A stretch of 17,189 bases of DNA from CAYUCY01 sp964443525. GTDB lineage: Bacteria; Pseudomonadota; Alphaproteobacteria; Caedimonadales; Caedimonadaceae. The DNA lies in NCBI GenBank assembly GCA_964443525.1, contig CAYUCY010000032.1, positions 1 through 17,189 on the forward strand, written 5' to 3'. This document shows, in pieces, positions 7,436 through 14,279 of the stretch; position 1 is the stretch's first letter; every line of letters starts with the position of its first letter. A model generated the notes under the pieces. That model did no database searches. It saw nothing but the letters and a program-made list of their open reading frames with translations, and was not told where the DNA came from. The position numbers and the translations under genes are program-made.

Positions 7436-8470
7436 ATGGATCTTTTAACGCAAGGGGTTTTAGGGGCGACCGTAGGACAGGCCGTCGCACAAAAACCCCT
7501 CGGTCGAAAAGCTCTTTTTTGGGGAGCCCTTGCCGGCCTTTTACCCGATATCGATGTGATTGTAAGTCTCACCCAGGGACCCATTTCAGGATTCGTTCAT
7601 CACAGAGGCATCACTCATTCTCTCTGGTTCGGTCCCCTTGCGGGGCTCATTCTGGGCATGAGCTTGTGGCGATTCCACCATTTTCGAAAAACGCTCTGGG
7701 GAACGAAAGACAAGCTCAAGTGGTGGTATCTCGTCTGTATTCTTGCCCTTTTTACGCATCCGCTTCTGGATGTCTTTACCGCTTACGGAACGCAACTTTG
7801 GGCGCCTTTTTCTGATAAGCGATATGCGCTGAATGCAGTTGCGGTCATTGATCTCAGATATACAATCCCTCTTGTTATCGCTCTTCTCTTAGGAGGGGCG
7901 TTCGCACTTGTGCGAAAGCCGCTTTGGGGACAAGTAACCGCCGGAATTGCTCTTTTAGGGACAACGGGCTTCCTTTTCTACGGACTCCAGTTGAACGAAA
8001 AGGCTGAAGCGTGGGCGCAAGCAACGGCACCTCTTAAAAAGGCCCGTATTGTAAGTCACCCGACGCTTTTTCAACCTTACCGTCGCCATGTTCTTGCAAT
8101 TCAAAGGCCTTCCCTTTGTTCGGCCGAATATGATACCCGAAAAGGTGTCTTGAAACCCTGGATCTGCGTCACAGAGCCTCAAGGGACTCGACTGGAAACA
8201 CTCCTTCAAACGCCTGAAGGTCAGATTTTTAAGTGGTTTACGAACGAGCAATATCGAGCTCAGGAGCATCCCCATTCAACCGAAACCCTTGTGCAACTTT
8301 ATGATGCCCGGTATCCCGTTCCTAATAAAGTTTTAGAAGGGCTGTGGGGAATTGTAGGGCGTTTTAACCGCAAAGACGAGCTCATCGAATCCCCCTCTTA
8401 CTTTAGGCAAGGCCCTCCGATCACCTGGCGGTTTTTCCTACAATTTTTGACCGCAGCTTTCGGAGATTAG
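7436..8470 (+). CDS. Membrane-bound metal-dependent hydrolase, YdjM/DUF457-like family
   Basis: An inner-membrane protein of 344 residues. The N-terminal half carries the family pattern of Asp and His residues set among membrane spans: LLPDID at 35-40, HHRGITHS at 55-62, FTHPLLDVFTAYGTQLWAPF at 106-125, and SDKRY just after. These residues probably bind a metal. Family members are annotated as membrane-bound metal-dependent hydrolases, but the substrate is not known. Four or so hydrophobic spans fall between residues 25 and 185. The C-terminal 150 residues are soluble and without a recognised motif. AAAGGAAA sits just ahead of the ATG. The stop lies two bases before the trmL start, so the two are translationally coupled. 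The enzymatic role is inferred from the family only. Confidence 0.85.
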   Translation: MDLLTQGVLGATVGQAVAQKPLGRKALFWGALAGLLPDIDVIVSLTQGPISGFVHHRGITHSLWFGPLAGLILGMSLWRFHHFRKTLWGTKDKLKWWYLVCILALFTHPLLDVFTAYGTQLWAPFSDKRYALNAVAVIDLRYTIPLVIALLLGGAFALVRKPLWGQVTAGIALLGTTGFLFYGLQLNEKAEAWAQATAPLKKARIVSHPTLFQPYRRHVLAIQRPSLCSAEYDTRKGVLKPWICVTEPQGTRLETLLQTPEGQIFKWFTNEQYRAQEHPHSTETLVQLYDARYPVPNKVLEGLWGIVGRFNRKDELIESPSYFRQGPPITWRFFLQFLTAAFGD

Positions 8471-8472
8471 TG

Positions 8473-8925
8473 ATGCGACTGGCTCTATATCAACCCGAAA
8501 TCCCTCAAAATACGGGAACCCTTTTGCGGTTGGGGGCTTGCCTAAGCGTCGGGATTGATTTGATCGAGCCTTGTGGTTTTCCTCTCTCGGATACGCGCAT
8601 GCGGCGAGCGGGAATGGATTATATCGAGCTTTCAAACTATAGGCGTCATGCCTCTTGGGAAGACTTCAGGAAAGCAACCAAGGCGCGTCTTGTTTTCCTG
8701 ACACCGCATGCGACTCGTTCTTTCTTAGATTTTTCTTTTCAACCTGAGGATATCCTCCTCTTAGGCAGAGAAAGTGACGGGGTTCCAGAGGAGGTGAGCG
8801 CCGAGATTCAGTGGCATATCAAAATTCCCATGGTATCTGGCAGGCGATCGATTAATGTTGCGCTTGCAGCCTCAATCGTGCTAGGAGAGGGATTGAGGCA
8901 AACTAATTTATGGCCGAAATCATGA
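8473..8925 (+). CDS. trmL: tRNA (cytidine/uridine-34-2'-O)-methyltransferase TrmL
   Basis: A SPOUT methylase that modifies the ribose at the wobble position of tRNA-Leu isoacceptors in E. coli, where it is known as YibK. The 150-residue length is typical of this minimal, tail-less SPOUT enzyme. The start LALYQPEIPQNTGTLLRLGA matches the family's PEIPxNTGNxxRL motif. RRAGMDY at 44-50 follows, then LLLGRESDGVP at 95-105 and KIPMVSGRRSINVALAASIV at 117-136, which form the knot and the cofactor pocket. GGAG at 8462-8465 sits seven bases before the ATG at 8473, which decides this start over the GTG at 8470. The gene overlaps hemF by 16 bases. Confidence 0.95.
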   Translation: MRLALYQPEIPQNTGTLLRLGACLSVGIDLIEPCGFPLSDTRMRRAGMDYIELSNYRRHASWEDFRKATKARLVFLTPHATRSFLDFSFQPEDILLLGRESDGVPEEVSAEIQWHIKIPMVSGRRSINVALAASIVLGEGLRQTNLWPKS

Positions 8926-9788
8926 TGTTAGCCCAACCCAAAATGGCTCCCGATCTTGTGGAGCAGGTCCTTGCCCAAGAATGGTTCGAGCATCTCCGAG
9001 ACGAAATCTGCACCTCTTTCGAAAAAATTGAAGAAGATTATGCAAACCTGAAAGGGGGAACGCCCGGTCGTTTTGAGCGTACTCCTTGGAAACGCCCTGA
9101 AGGCGGCGGCGGAACTATGTCGATCCTCAGAGGTCAAGTCTTTGAGAAAGTAGGCGTTAATATCTCAACAGTCTGGGGCGAGTTTTCTTCGGATTTTCGA
9201 AAAGAGATCCCGGGAGCCGAAGAAGATCCTTATTTTTGGGCAAGTGGAATTTCTTTAGTCTCGCATATGTGCTCCCCTCTCGTTCCCGCAGTTCATATGA
9301 ACACTCGCCATATTCGTACAAACAAGACCTGGTTTGGCGGGGGAGCCGACTTAACGCCCATGTATGAGAATGACGACGATACAAAATCATTTCATGAAGC
9401 TTTCAAAAAGGCCTGTGATGCTCATGATCCTGCTTACTACACTAAATTCAGAAAATGGTGTGACGATTATTTTTATTTGAAGCATCGGGAAGAACCGCGA
9501 GGAATCGGCGGGATTTTTTATGATTATCTGAATACCGATAACTGGCAGGCGGATTTTGTCTTTACCCAGGATGTCGGCAGGGCCTTTAAGGAAATTTATC
9601 CTCACATCGTCAGACGTCATATGACGAAGCCTTGGACTGAAAAGCAACGCCGCCATCAACTTAAAAAGCGCGGCCGCTATGTGGAATTCAATCTGCTTTA
9701 TGATCGAGGGACTCGTTTCGGGCTTATGACGGGAGGCAACACGGAAGCCATCCTCATGTCCTTACCGCCGAAAGTTGAATGGCCGTAA
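8910..9788 (+). CDS. hemF: Oxygen-dependent coproporphyrinogen-III oxidase
   Basis: Converts coproporphyrinogen III to protoporphyrinogen IX with oxygen, a late step of haem synthesis in the cytoplasm. The protein has 292 residues. Signature blocks are intact: EGGGGTMSILRGQVFEKVGV at 64-83, HMNTRHI at 129-135, WFGGGADLTP at 141-150, KWCDDYFYLKHR at 182-193 with RGIGGIFYD after it, and GRYVEFNLLYDRGTRFGL at 255-272. It ends at SLPPKVEWP, shorter than E. coli HemF. The ATG at 8910 overlaps trmL by 16 bases. ATGs at 8922 and 8925 are alternatives, and the one at 8922 would give a classic ATGA overlap, so the start is uncertain by four or five codons. Dependence on oxygen implies that the organism makes haem under aerobic conditions. 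Confidence 0.96.
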   Translation: MAEIMMLAQPKMAPDLVEQVLAQEWFEHLRDEICTSFEKIEEDYANLKGGTPGRFERTPWKRPEGGGGTMSILRGQVFEKVGVNISTVWGEFSSDFRKEIPGAEEDPYFWASGISLVSHMCSPLVPAVHMNTRHIRTNKTWFGGGADLTPMYENDDDTKSFHEAFKKACDAHDPAYYTKFRKWCDDYFYLKHREEPRGIGGIFYDYLNTDNWQADFVFTQDVGRAFKEIYPHIVRRHMTKPWTEKQRRHQLKKRGRYVEFNLLYDRGTRFGLMTGGNTEAILMSLPPKVEWP

Positions 9789-9802
9789 AATAAAAATCAT
9801 CG

Positions 9803-9834
9803 AAAAAAGGCGCCCAGGGAGGAGACGCCTTTTT
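9803..9834. terminator. Bidirectional rho-independent terminator
   Basis: Six A residues, then GGCG (9809-9812), a 13-base loop and CGCC (9826-9829), followed by five T residues. With A-T pairs included, the stem reaches nine base pairs. It lies just after hemF and before the convergent carD stop at 9861, and can serve both. Confidence 0.75.
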
Positions 9835-9860
9835 ATGGAAAAGTTATGAATGTCTTAACC

Positions 9861-10355
9861 TTAAGCGGCCTGTAAGATTTCTTCCACGGTTTTGACCACT
9901 TCTGTTTCGTCACATTGAGCTACAGCCGAAACTTCTGCAGCAAGGCGCTGCATAGCACTTTGATAAATTTGCCGTTCTGAATAAGATTGTTCTTGTTGAT
10001 CTTCTTTTCTGTAAAGCTCACGCAAAACTTCTGCGATTGAAGTGAGACTGCCCGAGCTAATCTTCATTTCATATTCTTGTGCGCGGCGGGCCCAAATGGT
10101 CTTTTTAACCGAAAATTTCTTTTTCAAAGTCTTATAAGCTATTTCAATATCATCGCGCGTGCTCAATGCTCTTAATCCAGCCTCTCTGGCCTTTGCCATT
10201 GGTAAACGTAAGGTCATTCTGTTTTTTTCAAAAGCGATTACGAATACTTTAAGCTCATACCCTGCCACGTGTTGAGTTTCGATAGCGAGGAGCTTCCCGA
10301 CACCGTGAGCCGGATAAACAACAAGATCCCCATCAGAAAAGTTATCTGTCGTCAT
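9861..10355 (-). CDS. carD: CarD/CdnL-family transcriptional regulator
   Basis: A 164-residue RNA-polymerase-binding regulator. The N-terminal domain (residues about 5-60; FSDGDLVVYPAHGVGKLLAI) is the Tudor-like part that contacts the beta subunit. The C-terminal helical domain carries KKTIWARRAQEYEMKISSGS at 84-103. Its W88 is the conserved tryptophan that in known CarD and CdnL proteins wedges at the open-complex fork and stabilises initiation. A Gln/Glu-rich helical tail follows. It is a single-gene unit with its own consensus promoter at 10395-10423. It is separated from hemF by a shared terminator and lies downstream of the metal-uptake operon on the same strand. Start codon ATG at 10355 is preceded by AAAGAGAG. 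Confidence 0.94.
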   Translation of the reverse strand: MTTDNFSDGDLVVYPAHGVGKLLAIETQHVAGYELKVFVIAFEKNRMTLRLPMAKAREAGLRALSTRDDIEIAYKTLKKKFSVKKTIWARRAQEYEMKISSGSLTSIAEVLRELYRKEDQQEQSYSERQIYQSAMQRLAAEVSAVAQCDETEVVKTVEEILQAA

Positions 10356-10394
10356 GACGTACTCTCTTTAAGTTTGTTACTGTGACGAGACGAG

Positions 10395-10423
10395 AATATA
10401 AATCAACCTTATTATTTTGTCAA
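10395..10423 (-). promoter_or_regulatory. Predicted strong sigma70-type promoter of carD
   Basis: On the minus strand a perfect TTGACA (10423-10418), a spacer of exactly 17 bases and TATATT (10400-10395) give a near-consensus promoter. Transcription would begin near 10388, about 33 bases before the carD ATG. The strength suits an abundant polymerase cofactor. Confidence 0.7.
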
Positions 10424-10582
10424 GTTGACATGAAGGCCCATATTCCGTCTCAAGCCTTGATTATTAATAAAATACATCGATAATAATTTTTTTTCAATAG
10501 TTAATTTTCCGTTAATACTAAAGTTATTGTTTGAAAAGGACTTAGATAAAATTTTACTCAGTTTTGTCGATTTTTCACATAC

Positions 10583-11485
10583 TTATTGAGGTGATGCTTC
10601 AGAAAACTTTGATTCATTCAAGGAAATCGCATTTTTTATCAGCATGACATTGTGCCGCATCATTTTCTCGTAAGTCTCTGCTTCGCCGCCACTCTCTCCA
10701 AGCGCATCCGAATAGAGGGTTCCAGAGGGTACAACGCCCGTTTCTTTTGCAATTTGTGCCATTAACTTGGTATTGGAAATATTCTCAACGAAAAGGGCCT
10801 TTATACCTTCCGATTTAATTTGAGTGACCAGATCGGCAATTTCTTTTGCGGAAGGTTGAGCCTCCGTGCTGATTCCTTGTGCAGACAGAACTTGAATGCC
10901 GTAGCGCTCGGCAAAATAATGAAAAGCATCGTGGGCTGTAATCAAACGTCTCTTCTCTGCAGGAACTTCTTTAAGCTCCTTTTCGATCCAGGCATGCAAT
11001 TCTTCGAGAGTTTTCAAATAAGTCTTCGCGTATCTTTCATAAACATCTTTATGAATGGGGTCATGATCGATAAGACCTTTTAAAATATTTCGGACGTAGG
11101 CAGTCGCATGAACCACATCATGCCAGGCATGGGGATCCGGCACAGCCTCGGCGCTTCCTTCAGCCTGCCTTGGAGTGATCCCCTCGCTTGCAATCAGAAT
11201 CGGCCCTTTATAGTTTGTTGCCTGAATCAAGCGATCAATCCAACCCTCAAACCCCAGTCCATTTGTCACGACAAGATCAGCCTCTGTAATCGCTTTGCCA
11301 GATCCAGGAGTCGGTTCAAAGACGTGGGCATCGCTGTTAGGTCCTACAAGAGATGTTACCTCTACTTCGTCACCTCCGACTTTTTCAACGAAGTCCTTCA
11401 GAATGCTGAAAGAAACGACCACTTTCATCTTTGCGGAAAGAGTGAAAGGACATAAAAGGCAGAGAATGAGAAGAAGACTTTTCAT
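10583..11485 (-). CDS. Periplasmic zinc/manganese-binding protein of a metal ABC transporter (ZnuA/AztC-like)
   Basis: Binds a divalent metal in the periplasm and hands it to the permease. From the ATG at 11485 the protein has 300 residues, with a signal peptide ending near FTLSA at 18. It belongs to cluster A-I binding proteins, with two lobes joined by a long helix. Metal ligands are predicted as H54 (DAHVFEPTP), H119 (PDPHAWHD), H185 (TAHDAFHYF) and D260 (LYSDALGE). Three His plus Asp fits zinc better than the Glu-containing manganese site, though the ISTEAQPS segment nearby resembles mixed-specificity relatives. The His-rich loop of E. coli ZnuA is missing; the corresponding stretch is AEGSAEAVPDP. 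The ATG overlaps the permease stop as ATGA, so I prefer it to the TTG at 11494. Metal preference is inferred. Confidence 0.92.
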   Translation of the reverse strand: MKSLLLILCLLCPFTLSAKMKVVVSFSILKDFVEKVGGDEVEVTSLVGPNSDAHVFEPTPGSGKAITEADLVVTNGLGFEGWIDRLIQATNYKGPILIASEGITPRQAEGSAEAVPDPHAWHDVVHATAYVRNILKGLIDHDPIHKDVYERYAKTYLKTLEELHAWIEKELKEVPAEKRRLITAHDAFHYFAERYGIQVLSAQGISTEAQPSAKEIADLVTQIKSEGIKALFVENISNTKLMAQIAKETGVVPSGTLYSDALGESGGEAETYEKMMRHNVMLIKNAISLNESKFSEASPQ

Positions 11486-12336
11486 GTGTTCCAAAGAAGA
11501 GATTGGGTGAGACTTCCTTGCCGGCCTAAAAGGACCGAAACGATATAAAAAAAGCCGGCGACCAAAATAATACTAGGACCCGAAGGCCACTGATAATGAA
11601 AAGAAAAAACAAGCCCCAAATAACCTGAAACCAAAGCGATCAGAAAAGAAAGAAGAAACATGCTCCAGACCTCGCGAGCCCAAAAGCGCGCGCAGATTGC
11701 CGGTAACATCATGAGACCAAGCGCCATCAGAGTGCCAAGGGCCTGGAAGGCTGAAATCATATTAAAGACCACAAGAGCCATAAAAAGAAGATGATAGAAT
11801 CCGCCCTGACCTGCCATGGCTCTCATATAAACCGGATCGAAACATTCAATGAGCAAGGGACGGTAGATCAGAGCCAAGGTTAAGAGAGAGAAGGTTGAAA
11901 TTCCTGCGATCAAGACAAGGGAAACATTATTCACAGCTAAAATGGAACCGAAAAGAATATGAAGGAGATCCACTTGACTGCCCTTGAGAGAAACAATCAC
12001 CGCACCGATCGCAAGGGCGATCAAATAAAAGCCTACAAAGCTCGCGTCTTCTTTAAGGACCGTATATCGGGAGACAAACGTGGCCATCACTGCAACAAGA
12101 AGCCCCGCAATCATGCCACCGAGGCCCATGGCGGGTAGAGATAATCCGCCGATCAGATACCCGACAGCTACCCCGGGCAAAATGCTGTGAGAGAGTGCAT
12201 CTCCCATGAGGCTCATGCGTCTCAAGACAAGCAAAACGCCAACGGGCGCGCAACTCAGAGAGAGAGAAAAAGAGGCGATCAAAGCCTTTCGCAAAAACGG
12301 AAAGTCATGAAAAGGTCCGATCAGAAAATCATACAT
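11482..12336 (-). CDS. Metal ABC transporter permease, ABC-3 family (ZnuB-like)
   Basis: The inner-membrane channel of the zinc/manganese importer, 284 residues with about eight hydrophobic spans. The family hallmark RRMSLMGDALSHSILPGVAV lies at residues 39-58 and contacts the ATPase and the metal path. FQALGTLMALGLMMLPA in the C-terminal half is the second conserved block. The gene starts ten bases after the ATPase stop, and its stop overlaps the binding-protein start, so all three are one operon. Nothing is missing or broken. It could equally be named after the Azt or Mnt systems, because metal choice is not visible in the permease. Confidence 0.94.
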   Translation of the reverse strand: MYDFLIGPFHDFPFLRKALIASFSLSLSCAPVGVLLVLRRMSLMGDALSHSILPGVAVGYLIGGLSLPAMGLGGMIAGLLVAVMATFVSRYTVLKEDASFVGFYLIALAIGAVIVSLKGSQVDLLHILFGSILAVNNVSLVLIAGISTFSLLTLALIYRPLLIECFDPVYMRAMAGQGGFYHLLFMALVVFNMISAFQALGTLMALGLMMLPAICARFWAREVWSMFLLSFLIALVSGYLGLVFSFHYQWPSGPSIILVAGFFYIVSVLLGRQGSLTQSLLWNT

Positions 12337-12346
12337 ACCGCAACGA

Positions 12347-13162
12347 TCAGAAAAACTTGGTCTTCGATTGGCACAATTCTACACAGGTTTCCCAAGTTCG
12401 TGAAAGTTTTTTTGCATCTCGCAGAAGGTCAAGGGTTACGACTTCTTCCGTTCGTCCCCACCCGAGGAGCTTACGGGCGATCAAAAGAGTTTCGGGGAAA
12501 AATTCACGGACAAGATCAATGTCGTGGCTGACGACCACAACTGTGCGTCCTTCTTTTTGCCAGGCAACAATCAAGCGCATGAGATCTTCGATGGTATAAG
12601 GATCAACGGCGTTAAAAGGTTCGTCCAACAAGATCAGGTCCGCATCCTGAACGATGAGGCGGGCAAATAGGACGCGTTGAAGCTGCCCTCCCGAAAGAGT
12701 ATGAAGAGACCGCTTGCCGCAAGAAGGAAGACCAACCCGCTGCAAAGCTTGGTCGACCCGGCCAAGTATGCTTTTATCAAACCGTGAAAAAAAGCCTTCC
12801 CGAGGACAAAGCCCCAAGGCGATGGCATCCCTTACTGTTAAAGGGAAGGATCGATCAATTTCCGATTGCTGGGGAAGATAGGCGATTTTTTTGAGGCCGA
12901 TTTCATGAAAGGTAAGACTTCCTTCTTCAGGCTTAATGAGTCCCATTAATGTTTTCAAAAAAGTACTTTTACCGCCGCCATTCGGACCGATGACTGCTGT
13001 AAGCGTTCCTTTGTGAAAGGTTCCGCTGATCCCCTCAAGCGCAAAACAATCCTTATAGGTGACGGATAAGCCTTGAATACTTACAAGAGGAAACCTTGCT
13101 TTACTCTGAACCGGCTCTGGCCTTCTTCCTCGTACTTCATTCAAGCTAACGGCTAATTCCAT
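12347..13162 (-). CDS. Metal ABC transporter ATP-binding protein (ZnuC-like)
   Basis: The cytoplasmic ATPase that powers the metal importer. From the ATG at 13162 it has 271 residues. Nucleotide-binding motifs are complete: Walker A GPNGGGKST at 59-67, Q-loop Q98 in YLPQQSEIDRSFPLTV (typical of metal importers), signature LSGGQ at 156-160, Walker B LILLDEP at 176-182 and H-loop H213 in VVVSHDIDLV. The open frame extends to an ATG at 13372, but that ATG lies upstream of the predicted promoter, and the extra 70 residues do not resemble an ABC protein. I therefore start at 13162, two bases after the stop of the small membrane ORF. Even so, about 25 residues precede the usual ABC beginning (FPLVSIQGLSV). 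Confidence 0.92.
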   Translation of the reverse strand: MELAVSLNEVRGRRPEPVQSKARFPLVSIQGLSVTYKDCFALEGISGTFHKGTLTAVIGPNGGGKSTFLKTLMGLIKPEEGSLTFHEIGLKKIAYLPQQSEIDRSFPLTVRDAIALGLCPREGFFSRFDKSILGRVDQALQRVGLPSCGKRSLHTLSGGQLQRVLFARLIVQDADLILLDEPFNAVDPYTIEDLMRLIVAWQKEGRTVVVVSHDIDLVREFFPETLLIARKLLGWGRTEEVVTLDLLRDAKKLSRTWETCVELCQSKTKFF

Positions 13163-13164
13163 TT

Positions 13165-13266
13165 CTACCACGCCCACCAAACACCCAGCCACAAGGCTGC
13201 AATTAAAAAGGAAACGACGAGAATTCTCTCCCCGGCTCCCCATAATAACGGTGACACGTTTTTCAT
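13165..13266 (-). CDS. 33-residue single-span membrane microprotein leading the metal-uptake operon
   Basis: A small ORF with no recognised family. It begins MKNVSPLLWGAGER and continues as an unbroken hydrophobic span from I15 to the end, rich in Leu, Val and Trp (W9, W26, W30, W31, W33). The short, basic-containing N-terminus suggests that it stays in the cytoplasm with the helix in the inner membrane. It is the first ORF after the predicted promoter, starting about 16 bases from the expected transcription start. Its stop is two bases before the ATPase ATG. AAAAGG directly abuts the ATG, which is close for a ribosome site. Known small membrane proteins in other transporters (KdpF, CydX, AcrZ) stabilise or tune larger complexes, and a similar role here is inference. 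It might instead be a leader ORF. The overlapping frame also encodes hydrophobic residues, so chance cannot be excluded. Confidence 0.5.
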   Translation of the reverse strand: MKNVSPLLWGAGERILVVSFLIAALWLGVWWAW

Positions 13267-13288
13267 CCTTTTGAGGCTCTTTCTTCTT

Positions 13289-13317
13289 AATATGGGAACA
13301 ATGCGCCAAACTGTCAA
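13289..13317 (-). promoter_or_regulatory. Predicted sigma70-type promoter of the metal-uptake operon
   Basis: On the minus strand a perfect TTGACA (13317-13312), a 17-base spacer and CATATT (13294-13289) place the transcription start near 13282. This sits immediately ahead of the microprotein ORF and supports it as the first cistron. I see no clear Zur- or Fur-type palindrome over it. Confidence 0.6.
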
Positions 13318-13352
13318 TCCCTAAAGACTTTCTTTTTAAAGGAAAGCGTTTT

Positions 13353-13373
13353 ATTGTCTTGGTTATTGACAAT
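13353..13373. repeat. Dyad ATTGTC-N9-GACAAT between divergent genes
   Basis: A perfect inverted repeat of six bases with a nine-base centre lies between the operon promoter and the glycosylase gene, 15 bases ahead of the latter's ATG. It may be an operator for one or both units, or a chance match; the regulator is unknown. Confidence 0.3.
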
Positions 13374-13387
13374 TAGAGGAGCTGTTC

Positions 13388-13948
13388 ATGTCTCGTCTTC
13401 CGAGATTATTTTTCGAACAACCGACGCTGGAAGTGTCTCGTGCTCTTTTAGGTCAACGACTTCACTTTCAAGGAATAAGCGGAATTATCACCGAGACAGA
13501 AGCCTATATCGGCCAGGATGATCCCGCTTGCCATGCAGCTCGAGGAAAAACGAAGAGAACGACCGTTATGTTCGGACCAGCGGGCTTTTCCTATGTTTAT
13601 TTGATTTACGGAATGTACCATTGCTTGAATATCGTCACCGAACGGGAAGACTTTCCTGCAGCCGTCCTCATCCGGGGACTCTTCCTGGAAGAGCCGGCTC
13701 TTCACCTAAACGGACCCGGGAAACTCTGCAGGCACCTCCGGCTCACCCGTGAGCACAGCGGCCTTGACTTGATCACCTCTCCCTCATTTTTTGTAGAGGA
13801 AACCTCCCTTACCCCTGCCTATCTTACTACCCCTCGGATCGGCATCCGCCTCGGTACCGAAAAACTCTGGCGTTTCGTTATGAAAGACCTGCCGAGAGAG
13901 TATCCTTCGAGAATCAATTCCGCTTATGATACTGAACCAGAGGGATAA
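13388..13948 (+). CDS. 3-methyladenine DNA glycosylase (AAG/MPG family)
   Basis: Removes alkylated purines such as 3-methyladenine from DNA, starting base-excision repair. The 186-residue length matches bacterial members. It shows the family blocks LARALLG-type (VSRALLGQRL), ITETEAYIGQDDPACHAARG with the catalytic Glu, RTTVMFGPAGFSYVYLIYGM, YHCLNIVTE, AAVLIRG, GPGKLCRHL and TPRIGI. The sequence is continuous with no missing motif. GAGGAG at 13376-13381 lies six bases before the ATG. It diverges from the metal-uptake operon. Downstream lies mobile-element debris, and I see no terminator with a T-run after it. Confidence 0.94.
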   Translation: MSRLPRLFFEQPTLEVSRALLGQRLHFQGISGIITETEAYIGQDDPACHAARGKTKRTTVMFGPAGFSYVYLIYGMYHCLNIVTEREDFPAAVLIRGLFLEEPALHLNGPGKLCRHLRLTREHSGLDLITSPSFFVEETSLTPAYLTTPRIGIRLGTEKLWRFVMKDLPREYPSRINSAYDTEPEG

Positions 13949-13962
13949 AAATGAGATGGATT

Positions 13963-14022
13963 AAACACTTAAAATGATTATAAATTATGGGCTTAATATT
14001 ATCTATGCTTTATTAAGTGTTT
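13963..14022. repeat. Ten-base inverted repeat in AT-rich DNA after the glycosylase gene
   Basis: AAACACTTAA at 13963-13972 and TTAAGTGTTT at 14013-14022 are perfect inverted copies 40 bases apart, with an AT-rich middle. They could form a long-looped hairpin or mark the ends of a tiny element. No T-run follows, so a terminator role is doubtful. This lies in the 331-base stretch 13949-14279, which otherwise holds the transposase remnant at 14073-14220 and the IS481 left end. Confidence 0.4.
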
Positions 14023-14072
14023 TCCTTATAGAGATGGCCATCATATTTTTTTCTTTGAGATTCTCTGTTTTT

Positions 14073-14220
14073 TCATGAGGGGATAACGACTGTACATCCT
14101 TTCTTTTCCAGATTTTTCCCGTAAATCTCGCTATTGTACCCTTTACCGGCAATGGCGGTAGCGTTTTCGAGATCTTCCGTTAATCCTTCAGCTTAAGTGA
14201 TGTCATTACGCTGATCTCGC
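14073..14220 (-). pseudogene. Remnant of an IS5-type DDE transposase
   Basis: On the minus strand the frame ending at TGA 14073-14075 reads AEGLTEDLENATAIAGKGYN followed by SEIYGKNLEKKGCTVVIPS. This matches the region of IS5-type transposases with an (A)DKGYDS block shortly before a CxIPS motif. Upstream of a TAA at 14193-14195 the same frame continues as QRDQRNDIT, as if a CAA codon had become TAA. No start, no other catalytic blocks and no C-terminal part remain. It runs straight into the left end of the IS481 element, which appears to have inserted into or next to it. It cannot encode a working enzyme. Confidence 0.65.
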
Positions 14221-14243
14221 TGTTTAGTCCCATGGTGTGGTGG
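14221..14243 (+). repeat. Left terminal inverted repeat of the IS481 element
   Basis: Begins TGTTTAGTCCCATGGTGTGG and pairs with 15204-15226 over 23 bases with three mismatches. Its outer edge directly touches the IS5-type remnant. Confidence 0.85.
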
Positions 14244-14279
14244 TGTATTATATAGAGACTTACCATCGAAGGAGGATTT

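Noticed and set aside
10441..10582. AT-rich stretch after the metal-binding protein gene as a terminator
   Set aside because: Only weak, interrupted pairing is seen, and no T-run follows on the minus strand. It may simply be AT-rich spacer.
13163..13372. N-terminal extension of the metal-transport ATPase back to an ATG at 13372
   Set aside because: That ATG lies upstream of the predicted promoter (13289-13317), the extra residues do not look like an ABC protein, and a better-placed ATG exists at 13162.
13289..13390. Zur or Fur box over the metal operon promoter
   Set aside because: No palindrome of the known Zur or Fur type is visible; the dyad at 13353-13373 does not match those consensus sequences.
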